Assembly: GCA_049718665.1 (NCBI GenBank)
Contig: JBNARO010000006.1
Span: 4,812 to 68,811 of the forward strand
Direction of reading: 5' to 3'
DNA: 64,000 bases
Origin: NZ13-RE01 sp049718665
GTDB taxonomy: Bacteria; Dictyoglomota; Dictyoglomia; Dictyoglomales; Dictyoglomaceae
Of this stretch, positions 9,096 to 18,669 are shown piece by piece (position 1 is the first letter of the stretch; each line of letters begins with the position of its first letter). The position numbers were made by a program, and so were the translations under genes. The notes under the pieces were generated by a model. That model was not told the DNA's origin, searched no databases, and worked only from the letters and a program-made list of their open reading frames with translations.

Positions 9096-9632
9096 ATGCA
9101 AATTAGTATAACTGGTAAGAATGTATCTGTATCTCAAGCTATGCAAGAATATGCAGAGAAAAAGCTGTCAAAACTTTCTCGTTTTTTTGATCAAATTTCC
9201 CAAGTAGATGTAGTCTTTAAGGGAGAAGATAGAAAAGATCTTGGGAGAACTCATATTGTTGAAGTTACCATGAAAGTTAATGGGAGGATAATTAAAGCAG
9301 TAGAAGAGAATCAAGATTTTAGAGCTTGTGTTGATCTTGTTGTAGATAAGTTAGAAGCCCAATTGAAAAAATTAAAGGAGAAATTAATTGAAAGGGGGAG
9401 AAGAAGTCCAAGTCTCCCTGAGGTCTTATCTTCTGAAGAGGAGTCTAAACCTAAGGTAGTAAAGGTTAAAAAATTTGGACTAAAGCCTATGGATATTGAA
9501 GAAGCAATTCTTCAGATGGAAATGTTAGGACATGACTTCTTCTTATATTTAGATTCTGAGACAGATAAAATTTCATTATTATATAAAAGAAAAGATGGAA
9601 ATTATGGATTAATAATTGCTGAGGAGGAATAA
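9096..9632 (+). CDS. hpf: long-form ribosome hibernation promoting factor
   Basis: Binds the 30S decoding region and dimerises 70S ribosomes into inactive 100S particles in slow growth. Residues 1-100 are the S30AE domain (MQISITGKNVSVSQAMQEYA). After a linker rich in Lys and Glu, residues about 125-178 are the C-terminal dimerisation domain with GHDFFLYLDSET and YGLIIAEEE. ATG at 9096 is chosen over TTG at 9090 because AGGAGG lies eight bases upstream of it. Long HPF directly before secA is a common bacterial arrangement; the hpf stop overlaps the secA start. Confidence 0.94.
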   Translation: MQISITGKNVSVSQAMQEYAEKKLSKLSRFFDQISQVDVVFKGEDRKDLGRTHIVEVTMKVNGRIIKAVEENQDFRACVDLVVDKLEAQLKKLKEKLIERGRRSPSLPEVLSSEEESKPKVVKVKKFGLKPMDIEEAILQMEMLGHDFFLYLDSETDKISLLYKRKDGNYGLIIAEEE

Positions 9633-12097
9633 TGGGACTTTTCTCAAAACTTTTTGATTCCAATGCCAAAACTTTAAAGAAGTTAGAAGAATATGTAAAG
9701 AGGATAAATGCCTTAGAACCTGAGATTTCTAAACTTTCCGATGAGGAACTAAGGAGGAAAACTGCTGAATTTAAAAATAGATTGGAAAGAGGAGCAACCT
9801 TAGATGATCTCTTAATAGAAGCCTTTGCGGTGGTAAGAGAAACTGCAAAAAGAAAGGTAGGGATGAGACCTTTTGATGTCCAGCTTATGGGAGGAATTGC
9901 TCTCCATCAAGGAAAGATTGCTGAGATGCAAACAGGTGAAGGTAAAACTTTAGTTGCTACAATGCCTGCGTATCTTAATGCTTTGGAAGGGAAAGGGGTA
10001 CACATAGTAACAGTGAATGATTACTTAGCAAAAAGAGATAGATATTGGATGGGACCTATTTATGAATCTTTAGGACTTACTGTAGGGCTATTACAGCATG
10101 ATACTCCTCTATTAGAAAGACAAAAAGCATATAATGCTGATATAACCTATGGGACTAACAACGAGTTTGGTTTTGACTACTTACGTGATAATATTGCTCT
10201 ATCCCCAGAACATTTAGTCCAGAGACCTTTAAATTATGCTATTGTAGATGAAGTAGATAGCATATTGATTGATGAGGCAAGAACACCACTAATTATTTCT
10301 GGTCCAGCTCAAGGAAATAGCCAAATTTATAAACTTGCTATTAGAGCAGCAAGAATTTTGGAAAAGGATAAGGATTATACTGCTGATGAAAAAACAAAAA
10401 CTATATCTTTAACCGATGAGGGATTAAGAAAGGCTGAGAAGTTTTTAGGAGTAAAAGATTTATATGATTTTGAACATATGGATTTAGCTCATGCTCTTCT
10501 TCAGTGTTTAAAAGCTCTTAATTTCTTCCATAGAGATAGGGATTATATTGTAAAGGACGGAGAAGTAATTATTGTAGATGAGTTTACAGGAAGACTTATG
10601 TTTGGAAGAAGATATAGTGATGGACTACATCAAGCTATTGAAGCAAAAGAGGGTGTAAGGATTAGAGATGAAAATGTTACTTTGGCAACCATATCCATTC
10701 AAAACTACTTTAGAATGTACAAAAAACTTGCAGGAATGACAGGGACAGCAGCAACAGAGGAGGAAGAATTTGTCAAAATTTATGGATTAGAAGTAGTAGT
10801 TATACCTCCTAATAAGCCTTTGAGAAGAATTAATTATCCTGATGTTATATATAAAACAGAAAGAGAAAAGTTCTCTGCAGTGGTTAAAGAGATAGAGGAA
10901 TTATATAAGATAGGAAGACCAGTATTGGTAGGAACTACTTCTATAGAAAAATCTGAAAGGTTAAGCCAGATGTTAAGGAGTAAAGGGATTCCTCATCAAG
11001 TATTAAATGCAAAGTATCATGAGAAAGAAGCATATATTATTGCGCAAGCAGGAAGACTTAAAGCTGTAACTATTGCAACAAATATGGCAGGTAGAGGTAC
11101 AGATATACTTCTTGGTGGAAATCCTGAGATGCTTGCAAAACAGGAAGTAGACCCTGAGAAGGATAAAGAAAGATATCAAAAAAAGTTTGAAGAATATAAA
11201 AAGATATGTGAAGAAGAAAGGAAAAAGGTTGTGGAATTAGGAGGACTCCATGTGATAGGGACAGAAAGACATGAAAGTAGAAGAATTGATAACCAGCTAA
11301 GAGGAAGAGCAGGAAGGCAAGGAGATCCAGGTTCCTCTCGTTTCTATCTATCTTTAGAAGATGACCTTTTAAGACTTTTTGGAGGGGAACAGATTAAGAA
11401 TATAATGTCTAAATTGGGAATGGAAGATGGGCAACCTATAGAATCACCTCTTTTAACAAGAATTATTGAAAATAGCCAAGCAAAGGTAGAAAGAATGAAT
11501 TTTGAGATAAGAAAACAGCTTTTAGAATATGATGATGTATTGAATAAGCAAAGGGAGATAGTATATAGTGAAAGAAGAAAGATTCTTTTAAAAGAAAATT
11601 TAGAAGAACTTATGAAAAATATATTGAATAGAGTAATAGAAAGATTCTTTAACGAGTTACTTCAGGAAGATAAAGAAAATTGGCATAAGGTTTTTATAAA
11701 CCTCTTTGGGTTTTTGCCAAGGGATTGGAAAAATATTCTTGAAAAAAATGAAGAAGAAATTTTTGAAGAGTTAAAAAGAAGAATAGAGGAAAGATTTGAA
11801 GAGAGGAAAAGAGAATTTGGAGAGGAATTGTGGTCTCAACTTCAAAGATTAGTGCTATTATATGTTATAGATAAATTATGGATTGAACATCTTAATGATA
11901 TGGATGCATTAAGAGAAGGAATTGGGTTAAGAGCTATAGCTCATCAAGATCCTTTAGTAGAGTATAAGAAAGAAGCATATGAAATGTTTCAAAATATGGT
12001 ATATACTTTTGAATGGGAAAGTATAAGATACCTATTTAATATACATGTAGCTCAAGATAAGACCTCTAAAACTATAAGTAAAGGAAGGAGGAATTAG
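9632..12097 (+). CDS. secA: preprotein translocase ATPase SecA
   Basis: Motor that drives unfolded preproteins through SecYEG at the inner membrane. Visible are Walker A MQTGEGKT at residues 99-106, the DEVDSILIDEARTPLI Walker B region near 206, TNMAGRGTDI near 487 and the GRAGRQGDPGSS motif near 560. Length is 821 residues. The C-terminal cysteine zinc finger and SecB-binding tail are missing: the protein ends in a short basic stretch. That truncation occurs in many thermophiles. The gene lies two bases before prfB. Confidence 0.97.
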   Translation: MGLFSKLFDSNAKTLKKLEEYVKRINALEPEISKLSDEELRRKTAEFKNRLERGATLDDLLIEAFAVVRETAKRKVGMRPFDVQLMGGIALHQGKIAEMQTGEGKTLVATMPAYLNALEGKGVHIVTVNDYLAKRDRYWMGPIYESLGLTVGLLQHDTPLLERQKAYNADITYGTNNEFGFDYLRDNIALSPEHLVQRPLNYAIVDEVDSILIDEARTPLIISGPAQGNSQIYKLAIRAARILEKDKDYTADEKTKTISLTDEGLRKAEKFLGVKDLYDFEHMDLAHALLQCLKALNFFHRDRDYIVKDGEVIIVDEFTGRLMFGRRYSDGLHQAIEAKEGVRIRDENVTLATISIQNYFRMYKKLAGMTGTAATEEEEFVKIYGLEVVVIPPNKPLRRINYPDVIYKTEREKFSAVVKEIEELYKIGRPVLVGTTSIEKSERLSQMLRSKGIPHQVLNAKYHEKEAYIIAQAGRLKAVTIATNMAGRGTDILLGGNPEMLAKQEVDPEKDKERYQKKFEEYKKICEEERKKVVELGGLHVIGTERHESRRIDNQLRGRAGRQGDPGSSRFYLSLEDDLLRLFGGEQIKNIMSKLGMEDGQPIESPLLTRIIENSQAKVERMNFEIRKQLLEYDDVLNKQREIVYSERRKILLKENLEELMKNILNRVIERFFNELLQEDKENWHKVFINLFGFLPRDWKNILEKNEEEIFEELKRRIEERFEERKREFGEELWSQLQRLVLLYVIDKLWIEHLNDMDALREGIGLRAIAHQDPLVEYKKEAYEMFQNMVYTFEWESIRYLFNIHVAQDKTSKTISKGRRN

Positions 12098-12099
12098 TT

Positions 12100-13222
12100 A
12101 TGGTAATATCGTCTGTAGATTTAGTCAGCATATATCAAGAGTTAATTAACAAGTATAAGCAATTGAGAGGATATCTTTGACATAAGAGAGGAAGAGAGAG
12201 AATTAAAAAATATAGAAGAAGAGCTTTCTAAGAGAGGTTGGGAGAATCAGGAAAAACTAAAGGAGTTGACCACAAAATATCATAGATTGAAGGATAGATT
12301 AGATAAATGGTATTTTTTAGAAAAGGAAGCAAAGGAGCTTTCTGAGTGGAAGGAATTTATTGAAGAGGGAGAAGAGTTTAAAGAAGAATTTTCTCAGAAG
12401 TTAAAAAAATTTGGAGAATTATTAAAAACTTTTGAATTGGAATCTATCCTTCAGGACCCACATGATAGAGGTAATGCAATTTTATCCCTTCATGCAGGAA
12501 CAGGAGGAACAGATGCTCAGGATTGGACAGAAATTCTCTTAAGAATGTATATAAGATGGGCAGAAAAAAAGAATTATAAAGTAAAGATAACAGATATCTC
12601 TCCAGGGGAAGAGGCAGGAATAAAGAGTGCTACCTTGTTCATTGAAGGAGAAAATGCTTATGGATATCTCAAGAGTGAAAAGGGAGTTCACAGATTAGTA
12701 AGAATTTCTCCTTTTGATGCTAACCACAGAAGACACACATCTTTTGCTTTAGTAGAAGTTATNNNNNNNNNNCTTCCAGATAGCAAAGTGGAGATTAGAC
12801 CTGAAGATTTAAAAATAGAGACTTTTAGAGCAGGAGGGGCGGGGGGTCAGCATGTAAATAAAGTAGAATCTGCTGTAAGAATTACTCATATTCCTACAGG
12901 AATAGTGGTGCAATGCCAAAATGAGAGGTCTCAATATGCTAATAAAGAAATGGCATTAAGAATTTTAAAAGCCCGATTAGAGGAATTAGAAGAGAAGAAA
13001 AGAAGGGAACAGATTCAGGCTTTGAAAGGAGAAGTGCAAGAAATAAGTTGGGGAAATCAAATAAGATCTTATGTTTTTCATCCATATACTTTAGTAAAAG
13101 ATCACAGAACTGGAGTGGAAATTGGAAACATTCAAGCGGTGATTGACGGAGATTTAGATCCTTTTATTGAGGCTTATTTGTATAAAGAATGGCAAAAACA
13201 AAAAGGATCTTCTGATAAATGA
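12100..13222 (+). CDS. prfB: peptide chain release factor 2, programmed +1 frameshift
   Basis: Recognises UGA and UAA and triggers peptide release. Frame 0 starts at ATG 12100 behind AAGGAGGAA and meets TGA at 12178-12180 after 26 codons; the remaining reading frame resumes with GAC at 12179. The SPF anticodon tripeptide (RISPFDANHR) and the GGQ catalytic loop (GGAGGQHVN) are intact. A run of ten N at 12763-12772 hides about four residues before LPDSKVEI. The gap length keeps the frame and matches E. coli RF2 spacing, so the gene is probably intact there. It overlaps csaB by four bases. Confidence 0.95.
12166..12181 (+). promoter_or_regulatory. prfB programmed +1 frameshift site
   Basis: An internal SD-like AGAGGA at 12166-12171 is followed after TAT by the slippery codon CTT and the in-frame TGA, then C. 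This matches the RF2 autoregulatory element, whose E. coli form has AGGGGG-TAT-CTT-TGA-C. Poor UGA termination context when RF2 is scarce permits the shift. Confidence 0.92.
12763..12772. other. assembly gap of ten N inside prfB
   Basis: Ten undetermined bases interrupt prfB after GTT AT. The reading frame is the same on both sides. Alignment to the family spacing suggests four codons here, beginning with Ile or Met, so the placeholder may equal the true length. Confidence 0.99.
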
Positions 13223-14229
13223 AAAAAATTTTATTTTTTGGATATTATGGGGAAGGAAATTTAGGGGACGAATTACTTTTAAAAAATCTTAAAGATTACT
13301 TTTCAAAAGATTTTATTTTAGGAGTTCTCACATCTAACAAGAGTTATTATAAAAACCTAACCTGCTTTGACAAGTTTAATCCGAAAGAGGTATTAAAAGC
13401 AGTAAATTGGACAGATATTGTAATAGGTGGTGGAGGGGGAATTTTTCAGGATAAGACAAGTTTAAGGTCTCTTCTTTATTATCTCTCTATTATTTGGCTT
13501 TCGTTTATTAAAAAGAAAAGAGTATATCTTATAGGACAAAGTTTTAGTACTTTTAAATATCCTATAAGCAAGTTCTTGGTTAAGATATCTTTACCTTTTT
13601 GTCAAAAAATATATGTAAGAGATAAACTTTCTTTTGATATCTTAAATAATATTGGAATTTCTGGAGATAAAGTTTCCATAATTCCTGATTTAGTATTTCT
13701 TACAGAGATTCCCGAAATAAAATTTAAGAAAAATAATGTTGGTATAAATTTTAGACCATGGAGGGGAATTAATCTGAAAGAATTAGAAAATATTTTAATA
13801 AACCTGAAAAACCAAGAAGAAAAATTAATATTTTTTTCTTTTCAAGATTCATTAGATTTAGAACTTTTTAATAAATTCCCTATGGAAACCAGAAAAGATG
13901 TTGAAATTATATCTTTTAATAATGAAAATTTTTGGGATAAGTTTTCTTCTTGTAAATATTTTGTAGGAATGCGTTTACATTCCTTAATTTTAGCATCCAT
14001 AATGGGAATACCCTTTTTAGGATTATCCTACGACGATAAAATAGATGCTTATTTAAATGATTTAGGATGGAAATATTATTTAAGTATTTATGACCTCAAC
14101 AAATTTTTACCAACTTGGAAACAGTTGAAGGAAGAGGGAGAGGAACTCGAATTATATTTAAAAATTAAGATAGATGAAAAAAGAAAAATCTTAAAAGAAG
14201 AATTAGAAAAGGTAAAGGGAGAAATATGA
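13219..14229 (+). CDS. csaB: polysaccharide pyruvyl transferase, CsaB type
   Basis: Transfers pyruvate as a ketal to a wall polysaccharide; in Gram-positive bacteria and Thermus this modification anchors SLH-domain S-layer proteins. Family features seen are the N-terminal GYYGEGNLGDELLL, the glycine-rich IGGGGGIFQD near residue 73, the acceptor-site-like SFSTFKYP near 110, and the C-terminal GMRLHSLILASIMGIPFLGL near 255. Length is 336 residues. It overlaps prfB by four bases and the TagA/WecG gene by four, so the two wall genes are coupled. Confidence 0.9.
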   Translation: MKKILFFGYYGEGNLGDELLLKNLKDYFSKDFILGVLTSNKSYYKNLTCFDKFNPKEVLKAVNWTDIVIGGGGGIFQDKTSLRSLLYYLSIIWLSFIKKKRVYLIGQSFSTFKYPISKFLVKISLPFCQKIYVRDKLSFDILNNIGISGDKVSIIPDLVFLTEIPEIKFKKNNVGINFRPWRGINLKELENILINLKNQEEKLIFFSFQDSLDLELFNKFPMETRKDVEIISFNNENFWDKFSSCKYFVGMRLHSLILASIMGIPFLGLSYDDKIDAYLNDLGWKYYLSIYDLNKFLPTWKQLKEEGEELELYLKIKIDEKRKILKEELEKVKGEI

Positions 14230-14948
14230 AAGCTCTTAAGATCTTAAATATTCCCTTTACGTTCTTTAGCAATGAAAAGGAATTTGAAGAGAAAGTTCTT
14301 TCTTTTTTAAGAGAGGACAGAGTTCATACTATATTTACTCCTAACGCTGAGATAATTGCGTTAGCTGAAAGGAATAATTTTCTGAAAAAGATTCTTATGG
14401 ATTCTGATTTAAACCTACCTGATGGTATTGGGGTTTTATTATTGGCAAAGAAAATGGGTTATAGAAATCTAAGAAAATTTGCTGGAATCGATGCAATGAT
14501 AAATTTAATTTCTGTATCCCAAAGAGAAAAGAAATTCATATATTTTTTAGGAGCAAAGCAGGAAGTTTTAAATAACATGATATTAAAATTAAAAGAGAAA
14601 TATAAAGAGATATTAATCTCAGGATATCATCATGGTTATTTTTCAATAGAAGAGGAAGAGAAAATTATAAATGATATAAATACCTCTAATACTGATATTC
14701 TTTTTGTAGCATTAGGTGCTCCTAAACAAGAAGCTTGGATTTATAAAAATAAAGATAAACTAAAAGTAAAAATAGCCATGGGAGTTGGTGGAAGTTTTGA
14801 TGTTCTTTCACAAAGAAAAAAGAGAGCACCGAAAATTTTTATAAATCTTGGATTAGAGTGGCTATATAGAATTTTACAAGAACCAAAGAGATTAGTAAAA
14901 AGATTTCCCAATCTTTTATATTTTTTGTATATTTATATTAGAGCTTGA
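14226..14948 (+). CDS. WecG/TagA/CpsF-family N-acetylmannosaminyltransferase
   Basis: GT26 glycosyltransferase that typically adds ManNAc (or ManNAcA) to undecaprenyl-PP-GlcNAc to make the linkage disaccharide of wall polymers. Family motifs include TPNAEII near residue 38, LPDGIGV near 66, the conserved FLGA near 106, and VALGAPKQEAWI near 159. The 240-residue length fits. Placement after csaB and the presence of wecB elsewhere in the window support a ManNAc-based secondary wall polymer. The membrane-proximal C-terminus (LYRILQEPKRLVKRFP) is typical. Confidence 0.9.
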   Translation: MKALKILNIPFTFFSNEKEFEEKVLSFLREDRVHTIFTPNAEIIALAERNNFLKKILMDSDLNLPDGIGVLLLAKKMGYRNLRKFAGIDAMINLISVSQREKKFIYFLGAKQEVLNNMILKLKEKYKEILISGYHHGYFSIEEEEKIINDINTSNTDILFVALGAPKQEAWIYKNKDKLKVKIAMGVGGSFDVLSQRKKRAPKIFINLGLEWLYRILQEPKRLVKRFPNLLYFLYIYIRA

Positions 14949-15793
14949 TGCTTATGCTCAAGAAAACTTTAGATTATTTAGGAATAATTTTTGGGGTTAT
15001 ATTAGTTGCTATAAGTATTTCCGTGTTCTTAGCTCCTAATAAGTTAGTAGGTGGAGGAGTTAGTGGTATAGCTATTATTCTCTATCATACTTTTAAATTT
15101 CCTATAGGACTTGTAATGATAATTCTGAATATACCGATTTTTATTTTGGGAATAAGACTCTTAGGATTGCATTTTGGTATAAAAACATTCTTCGGTAGTA
15201 TTTTACTTTCAATCTTAGTTGATTTATTTAATTTTTTTTCCTTTCCAACAATCACTAATAATTTTTTAGCTACAGTCTACGGCGGACTCATTGCAGGTTT
15301 TGGGCTTGGTATTGTTTTTAAATATGGAGGTTCTACCGGAGGAACTGATATCCTTGCTCAAATCCTCTCCCACTATTCTGGTTTAAACTTGGGACAAGCT
15401 TTACTTTTAATAGATGGAGTAATAGTCTTGACTGCAGGTTTCATTTTCAATTTTGAATTGGCTCTTTATGCTCTTTTAGTAATTTTTATTCAAGGTTATG
15501 CCATTGATTTGGTTCAAGAGGGTCTTTCCTATACAAAGGCTGCATTAGTCTTTTCTGAAAAGCCAAGAGAGTTAGGAGAGAAAATATTACGTGATTTAGG
15601 AAGAGGTGTTACAATTTTCTATGGAATGGGACTTTATACAGGTCAAGAAAAGGAAATTCTTTATTGTGTGGTGAGTCAGTCAGAAGTTAGCAAACTAAAA
15701 GAAATAATCCATAAAAATGATCCAAAAGCTTTTGTGGTGATTTCACCTGCACATGAAGTATTAGGGGAGGGATTTAAGTCTTTTAAAAAATGA
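14948..15793 (+). CDS. YitT-family membrane protein (DUF161 plus DUF2179)
   Basis: An inner-membrane protein of the YitT/YpjC/YvjA type. About five to six hydrophobic segments span residues 10-195, with the typical FGGSTGGTD-like YGGSTGGTDILAQ near residue 127 and GGGVSGIAII near 36. The soluble C-terminal DUF2179 domain (about 200-280) starts with KAALVFSEKP and ends in SPAHEVLGEGF. The biochemical role of the family is not established. ATG at 14948 is used; the TTG at 14945 is equally possible. It overlaps tagA by one base and maf by four. Confidence 0.88.
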   Translation: MLMLKKTLDYLGIIFGVILVAISISVFLAPNKLVGGGVSGIAIILYHTFKFPIGLVMIILNIPIFILGIRLLGLHFGIKTFFGSILLSILVDLFNFFSFPTITNNFLATVYGGLIAGFGLGIVFKYGGSTGGTDILAQILSHYSGLNLGQALLLIDGVIVLTAGFIFNFELALYALLVIFIQGYAIDLVQEGLSYTKAALVFSEKPRELGEKILRDLGRGVTIFYGMGLYTGQEKEILYCVVSQSEVSKLKEIIHKNDPKAFVVISPAHEVLGEGFKSFKK

Positions 15794-16368
15794 AAAAGAT
15801 TATCCTTGCGTCAAGCTCTCCAAGAAGAGAAAATCTTTTGAGATTGATAGGCTTAGATTTTATTGTACATCCAAGTAATATAGAAGAGGATGAAGGAGAA
15901 GACAAAAAATCTCCAAAGGAAGTTGTTTTGAAAAATGCATTAGAAAAAGCAAGAGCTGTCTCCCAAAATTTTTCTGAAGCTATTATTATAAGTGCTGACA
16001 CTGTTGTAGTTTTGGACGGGAAAATATTAGGAAAACCAAAAGATAAGGAATCTGCTATTAATATGTTAAAAAGGCTTAAAGGAAGAACTCATCAGGTTTT
16101 CACAGGAATTGTGGTTTGGGAAATGCCAGAAAATAGATATTTTACAAGGGTAGTTAAAAGCTTAGTTAAAATGAGAGATTATTCTATGGAAGAAATTATT
16201 AATTATGTGGAGACTGGAGAACCCTTAGATAAAGCGGGTGCTTATGGAATTCAAGGAAAAGGGGCTCTTTTAATTGAAAAAATAGAAGGTGATTACTATA
16301 ATATAGTTGGGTTACCATTAGCCCCTTTATGCTTGCTTTTGAAGAAAGTAGGGGTTAAAGTTCTATAA
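15790..16368 (+). CDS. maf: Maf-family nucleoside triphosphate pyrophosphatase
   Basis: Hydrolyses dTTP/UTP or modified nucleotides to monophosphates; linked to septum inhibition in Bacillus. It opens with the signature ILASSSPRRENLLRLIG, followed by ISADTVVVLDGKILGKP near residue 66, and DKAGAYGIQGKGALLI near 146. Length is 192 residues, as expected. Maf directly before mreBCD is a conserved order in Firmicutes and relatives. The ATG lies inside the end of the YitT-like gene, with GGGGAGGG upstream. Confidence 0.94.
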   Translation: MKKIILASSSPRRENLLRLIGLDFIVHPSNIEEDEGEDKKSPKEVVLKNALEKARAVSQNFSEAIIISADTVVVLDGKILGKPKDKESAINMLKRLKGRTHQVFTGIVVWEMPENRYFTRVVKSLVKMRDYSMEEIINYVETGEPLDKAGAYGIQGKGALLIEKIEGDYYNIVGLPLAPLCLLLKKVGVKVL

Positions 16369-16394
16369 AAAATAAAAGGAGTGAAGGAGGATAT

Positions 16395-17441
16395 ATGGCT
16401 TTTAATTTTTTAGCAAATATATTTTCAAAGGACTTAGGAATTGATTTAGGAACTGCTAATACGTTAGTTTATGTTAGAGGTAAGGGAGTTATATGCTTTG
16501 AACCATCTATGGTTGCCATAAGAAAACAAGATAAGAAAATTATTGCGGTAGGAGAAGAAGCAAAAAAAATGTTGGGAAGAACACCTGAAGAGATTGTTAT
16601 TGTAAGACCTTTGAAGGATGGAGTAATCGCAGATTTTGAATCTGCGGAAAAAATGCTTAGATATTTTATTGAAAAAGTACATAATAGAAAGGACTTTTTT
16701 GTAAGTCCTCGTATTGTTATAGGAATACCTTCTGGAACTACTTCTGTAGAGAGGAGAGCAGTTATAGATACCGCTTATCAAGCAGGTGCAAGAGAGGTTC
16801 TTTTAGTTACAGAGCCTATGGCAGCAGCTCTTGGAGCAAATATTCCCATTTGGGAACCTTCTGGAAATATTATTGTAGATATAGGTGGAGGAACTACAGA
16901 AATTGCAGTAATCTCTCTTGGAGGAATTGTAGTAAGTAGCTCTATAAAGATTGCAGGAGATGAGATGGATGAAGCAATAATGCATTTTATAAGAAAGAAA
17001 TATAGCCTTTTTATCGGAGAAAGAACTGCAGAAGAAATAAAGATTAAACTTGGTAATGTTTATTTTGGGGATGAAAATAAAGAATATATGGAAGTGAAAG
17101 GAAGAGACTTAATTAGTGGAGTCCCGCGAACTATAGAAATATCATCCACAGAAGTAAGGGATGCTCTAAGAGAAAGTGTTAATATAATTGTTAATACCAT
17201 AAGGGATACTTTAGAAAAAACTCCACCAGAATTGGCGGCGGATATTATGGATAAGGGAATTATTCTTTCTGGTGGAGGAGCATTACTTAAAGGATTAGAC
17301 GAGTATATAACTGAAGAATTAGGTGTATCTGCTTTTGTCGCGGAAGACCCTCTCTATTGTGTAGTAAAAGGGACAGGAAAGATTATAGAAGAATTTGAAA
17401 GATATAAGCAAATACTTCCCAAGATCAGTGCTTATTATTGA
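16395..17441 (+). CDS. mreB: rod shape-determining actin homologue MreB
   Basis: Polymerises under the inner membrane and directs lateral wall synthesis. Actin-fold nucleotide motifs are clear: phosphate 1 DLGTANTLVYV near residue 18, phosphate 2 IVDIGGGTTEIAVIS near 160, and the adenosine motif GIILSGGGALLKGLD near 290. The N-terminal FNFLANIFSKDLG could act as a membrane-binding amphipathic segment. A strong GAAGGAGG lies seven bases upstream of the ATG. It starts the mreB-C-D-pbp2-min cluster. Confidence 0.97.
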   Translation: MAFNFLANIFSKDLGIDLGTANTLVYVRGKGVICFEPSMVAIRKQDKKIIAVGEEAKKMLGRTPEEIVIVRPLKDGVIADFESAEKMLRYFIEKVHNRKDFFVSPRIVIGIPSGTTSVERRAVIDTAYQAGAREVLLVTEPMAAALGANIPIWEPSGNIIVDIGGGTTEIAVISLGGIVVSSSIKIAGDEMDEAIMHFIRKKYSLFIGERTAEEIKIKLGNVYFGDENKEYMEVKGRDLISGVPRTIEISSTEVRDALRESVNIIVNTIRDTLEKTPPELAADIMDKGIILSGGGALLKGLDEYITEELGVSAFVAEDPLYCVVKGTGKIIEEFERYKQILPKISAYY

Positions 17442-18229
17442 TGGCTAAAAGAAAAAGATTAAATTGGCGTCTTATAATTTTATTTTCTCTTGTAGTTTTA
17501 ATTCTTTGGAATGAAGGATTTTTAGAAGAAGGGGCATCTTTTATTCAAAAGTATTTTTTGAATTTATCTCAAAGTGTTACAAATTTCTTAAAAGATCTAA
17601 AGGATTTTTTCACTATCTATACTAACTTACAAGAAGAAAAGGAATACTGGCAAAGGAAAGCTGAAGAGTTATACAAAGAAAACTTAAATTTAAAAATTTC
17701 TTTAGAAAATTTAAAAAGATATCAAGAATTTTCTTGGATAAAAGATTTTAAGATGGAGAATTGTGTCTTAATCCCAGCATTTATAATTGGTAGAGACCCT
17801 ATAAACTGGGAACTTTCTTTTAGAATTGATAAGGGGAAAATGGATGGAATAAAGGAAAACATGCCAGTAATTTATAAAGATCAGTTAATTGGTAAAATTA
17901 AATATGTAGGCTATAACTTCTCAGAAGTTCAGACCATATTTAATCCCTCTTTTTCTGTAGGTGTAATTATTTATGAAACGAAAGACCAGGGAGTCATTAA
18001 AGGCTCTTTAGAATATATGGAATTATCTTACCTCTTTTCTGATAGTGGAATAAAAAATGGATATCATGTTATAACTTCGGGAGTTGATGAAAGAATGCCT
18101 TATGGTTTAAAAGTAGGGTATATTACTGAAATTACTAAAAATCCTACATATTTTTTACCAAAGTTAAAAGTGTTACCTTTTTTTGATCTTTCTAAATTAG
18201 AAGGAGTGGTAGTTTGCAAGGCGCATTAG
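17441..18229 (+). CDS. mreC: rod shape-determining protein MreC
   Basis: Periplasmic scaffold linking MreB to PBP2. There is one membrane segment at about residues 10-25, a coiled coil at about 60-95, then the double beta-barrel MreC domain with AFIIGRDPINWELSFRIDKG near 112 and TSGVDERMPYGLKVGYI near 212. Length is 262 residues, usual for the family. ATG at 17441 overlaps the mreB stop by one base; TTG at 17438 is an alternative. It overlaps mreD. Confidence 0.94.
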   Translation: MAKRKRLNWRLIILFSLVVLILWNEGFLEEGASFIQKYFLNLSQSVTNFLKDLKDFFTIYTNLQEEKEYWQRKAEELYKENLNLKISLENLKRYQEFSWIKDFKMENCVLIPAFIIGRDPINWELSFRIDKGKMDGIKENMPVIYKDQLIGKIKYVGYNFSEVQTIFNPSFSVGVIIYETKDQGVIKGSLEYMELSYLFSDSGIKNGYHVITSGVDERMPYGLKVGYITEITKNPTYFLPKLKVLPFFDLSKLEGVVVCKAH

Positions 18230-18669
18230 TTTTTATTCTTCCCCCAGTTCTTTCTCTTCTCCAAAGTACTTTAAATTGGAGAGGGTTTAAGCCTTCTTTT
18301 TTGCTTGTTCTTTATGTATTCTTATCATTGAAGGGGTTTTCAAAAAAAAGATTATTTTTGTATTTTTCTTTTTGGGAAGCTATTTTTTCTTCTTATCCTC
18401 TTTACCTTTTCTTAATATTCTGGCTTATTTCAGATATAATGATAAGATTGTGGAAAAAACGACTTTTTCTTGCTCATAGGAGTTTCTCTTTTGTTTTGAT
18501 TCTTTTTTTAAGTCTTTTTTCAATAATATATTGGAACTTTAATTCACTTTTTAATCTGATTTTATGGAAAAGATTTTTATTTTTGTCTACAGCTAATTTA
18601 ATAGCCTTTTTGCCTTTATATATTTTTTTGCCAAAATATTTAGAAAAAGTCGAACATGAAGAAATCTAA
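18214..18669 (+). CDS. mreD: rod shape-determining membrane protein MreD (probable)
   Basis: A 151-residue, very hydrophobic protein with four to five membrane segments. MreD is poorly conserved in sequence, so the call rests on size, topology and position between mreC and the PBP2 gene. Starts at TTG 18214 inside mreC, behind AGAAGGAGTGG. Overlaps the next gene by 14 bases. Confidence 0.8.
   Translation: MQGALVFILPPVLSLLQSTLNWRGFKPSFLLVLYVFLSLKGFSKKRLFLYFSFWEAIFSSYPLYLFLIFWLISDIMIRLWKKRLFLAHRSFSFVLILFLSLFSIIYWNFNSLFNLILWKRFLFLSTANLIAFLPLYIFLPKYLEKVEHEEI

Noticed and set aside
16464..16985. Minus-strand open frames opposite mreB
   Set aside because: Shadows of a strongly conserved gene, no start signals and low-complexity composition.
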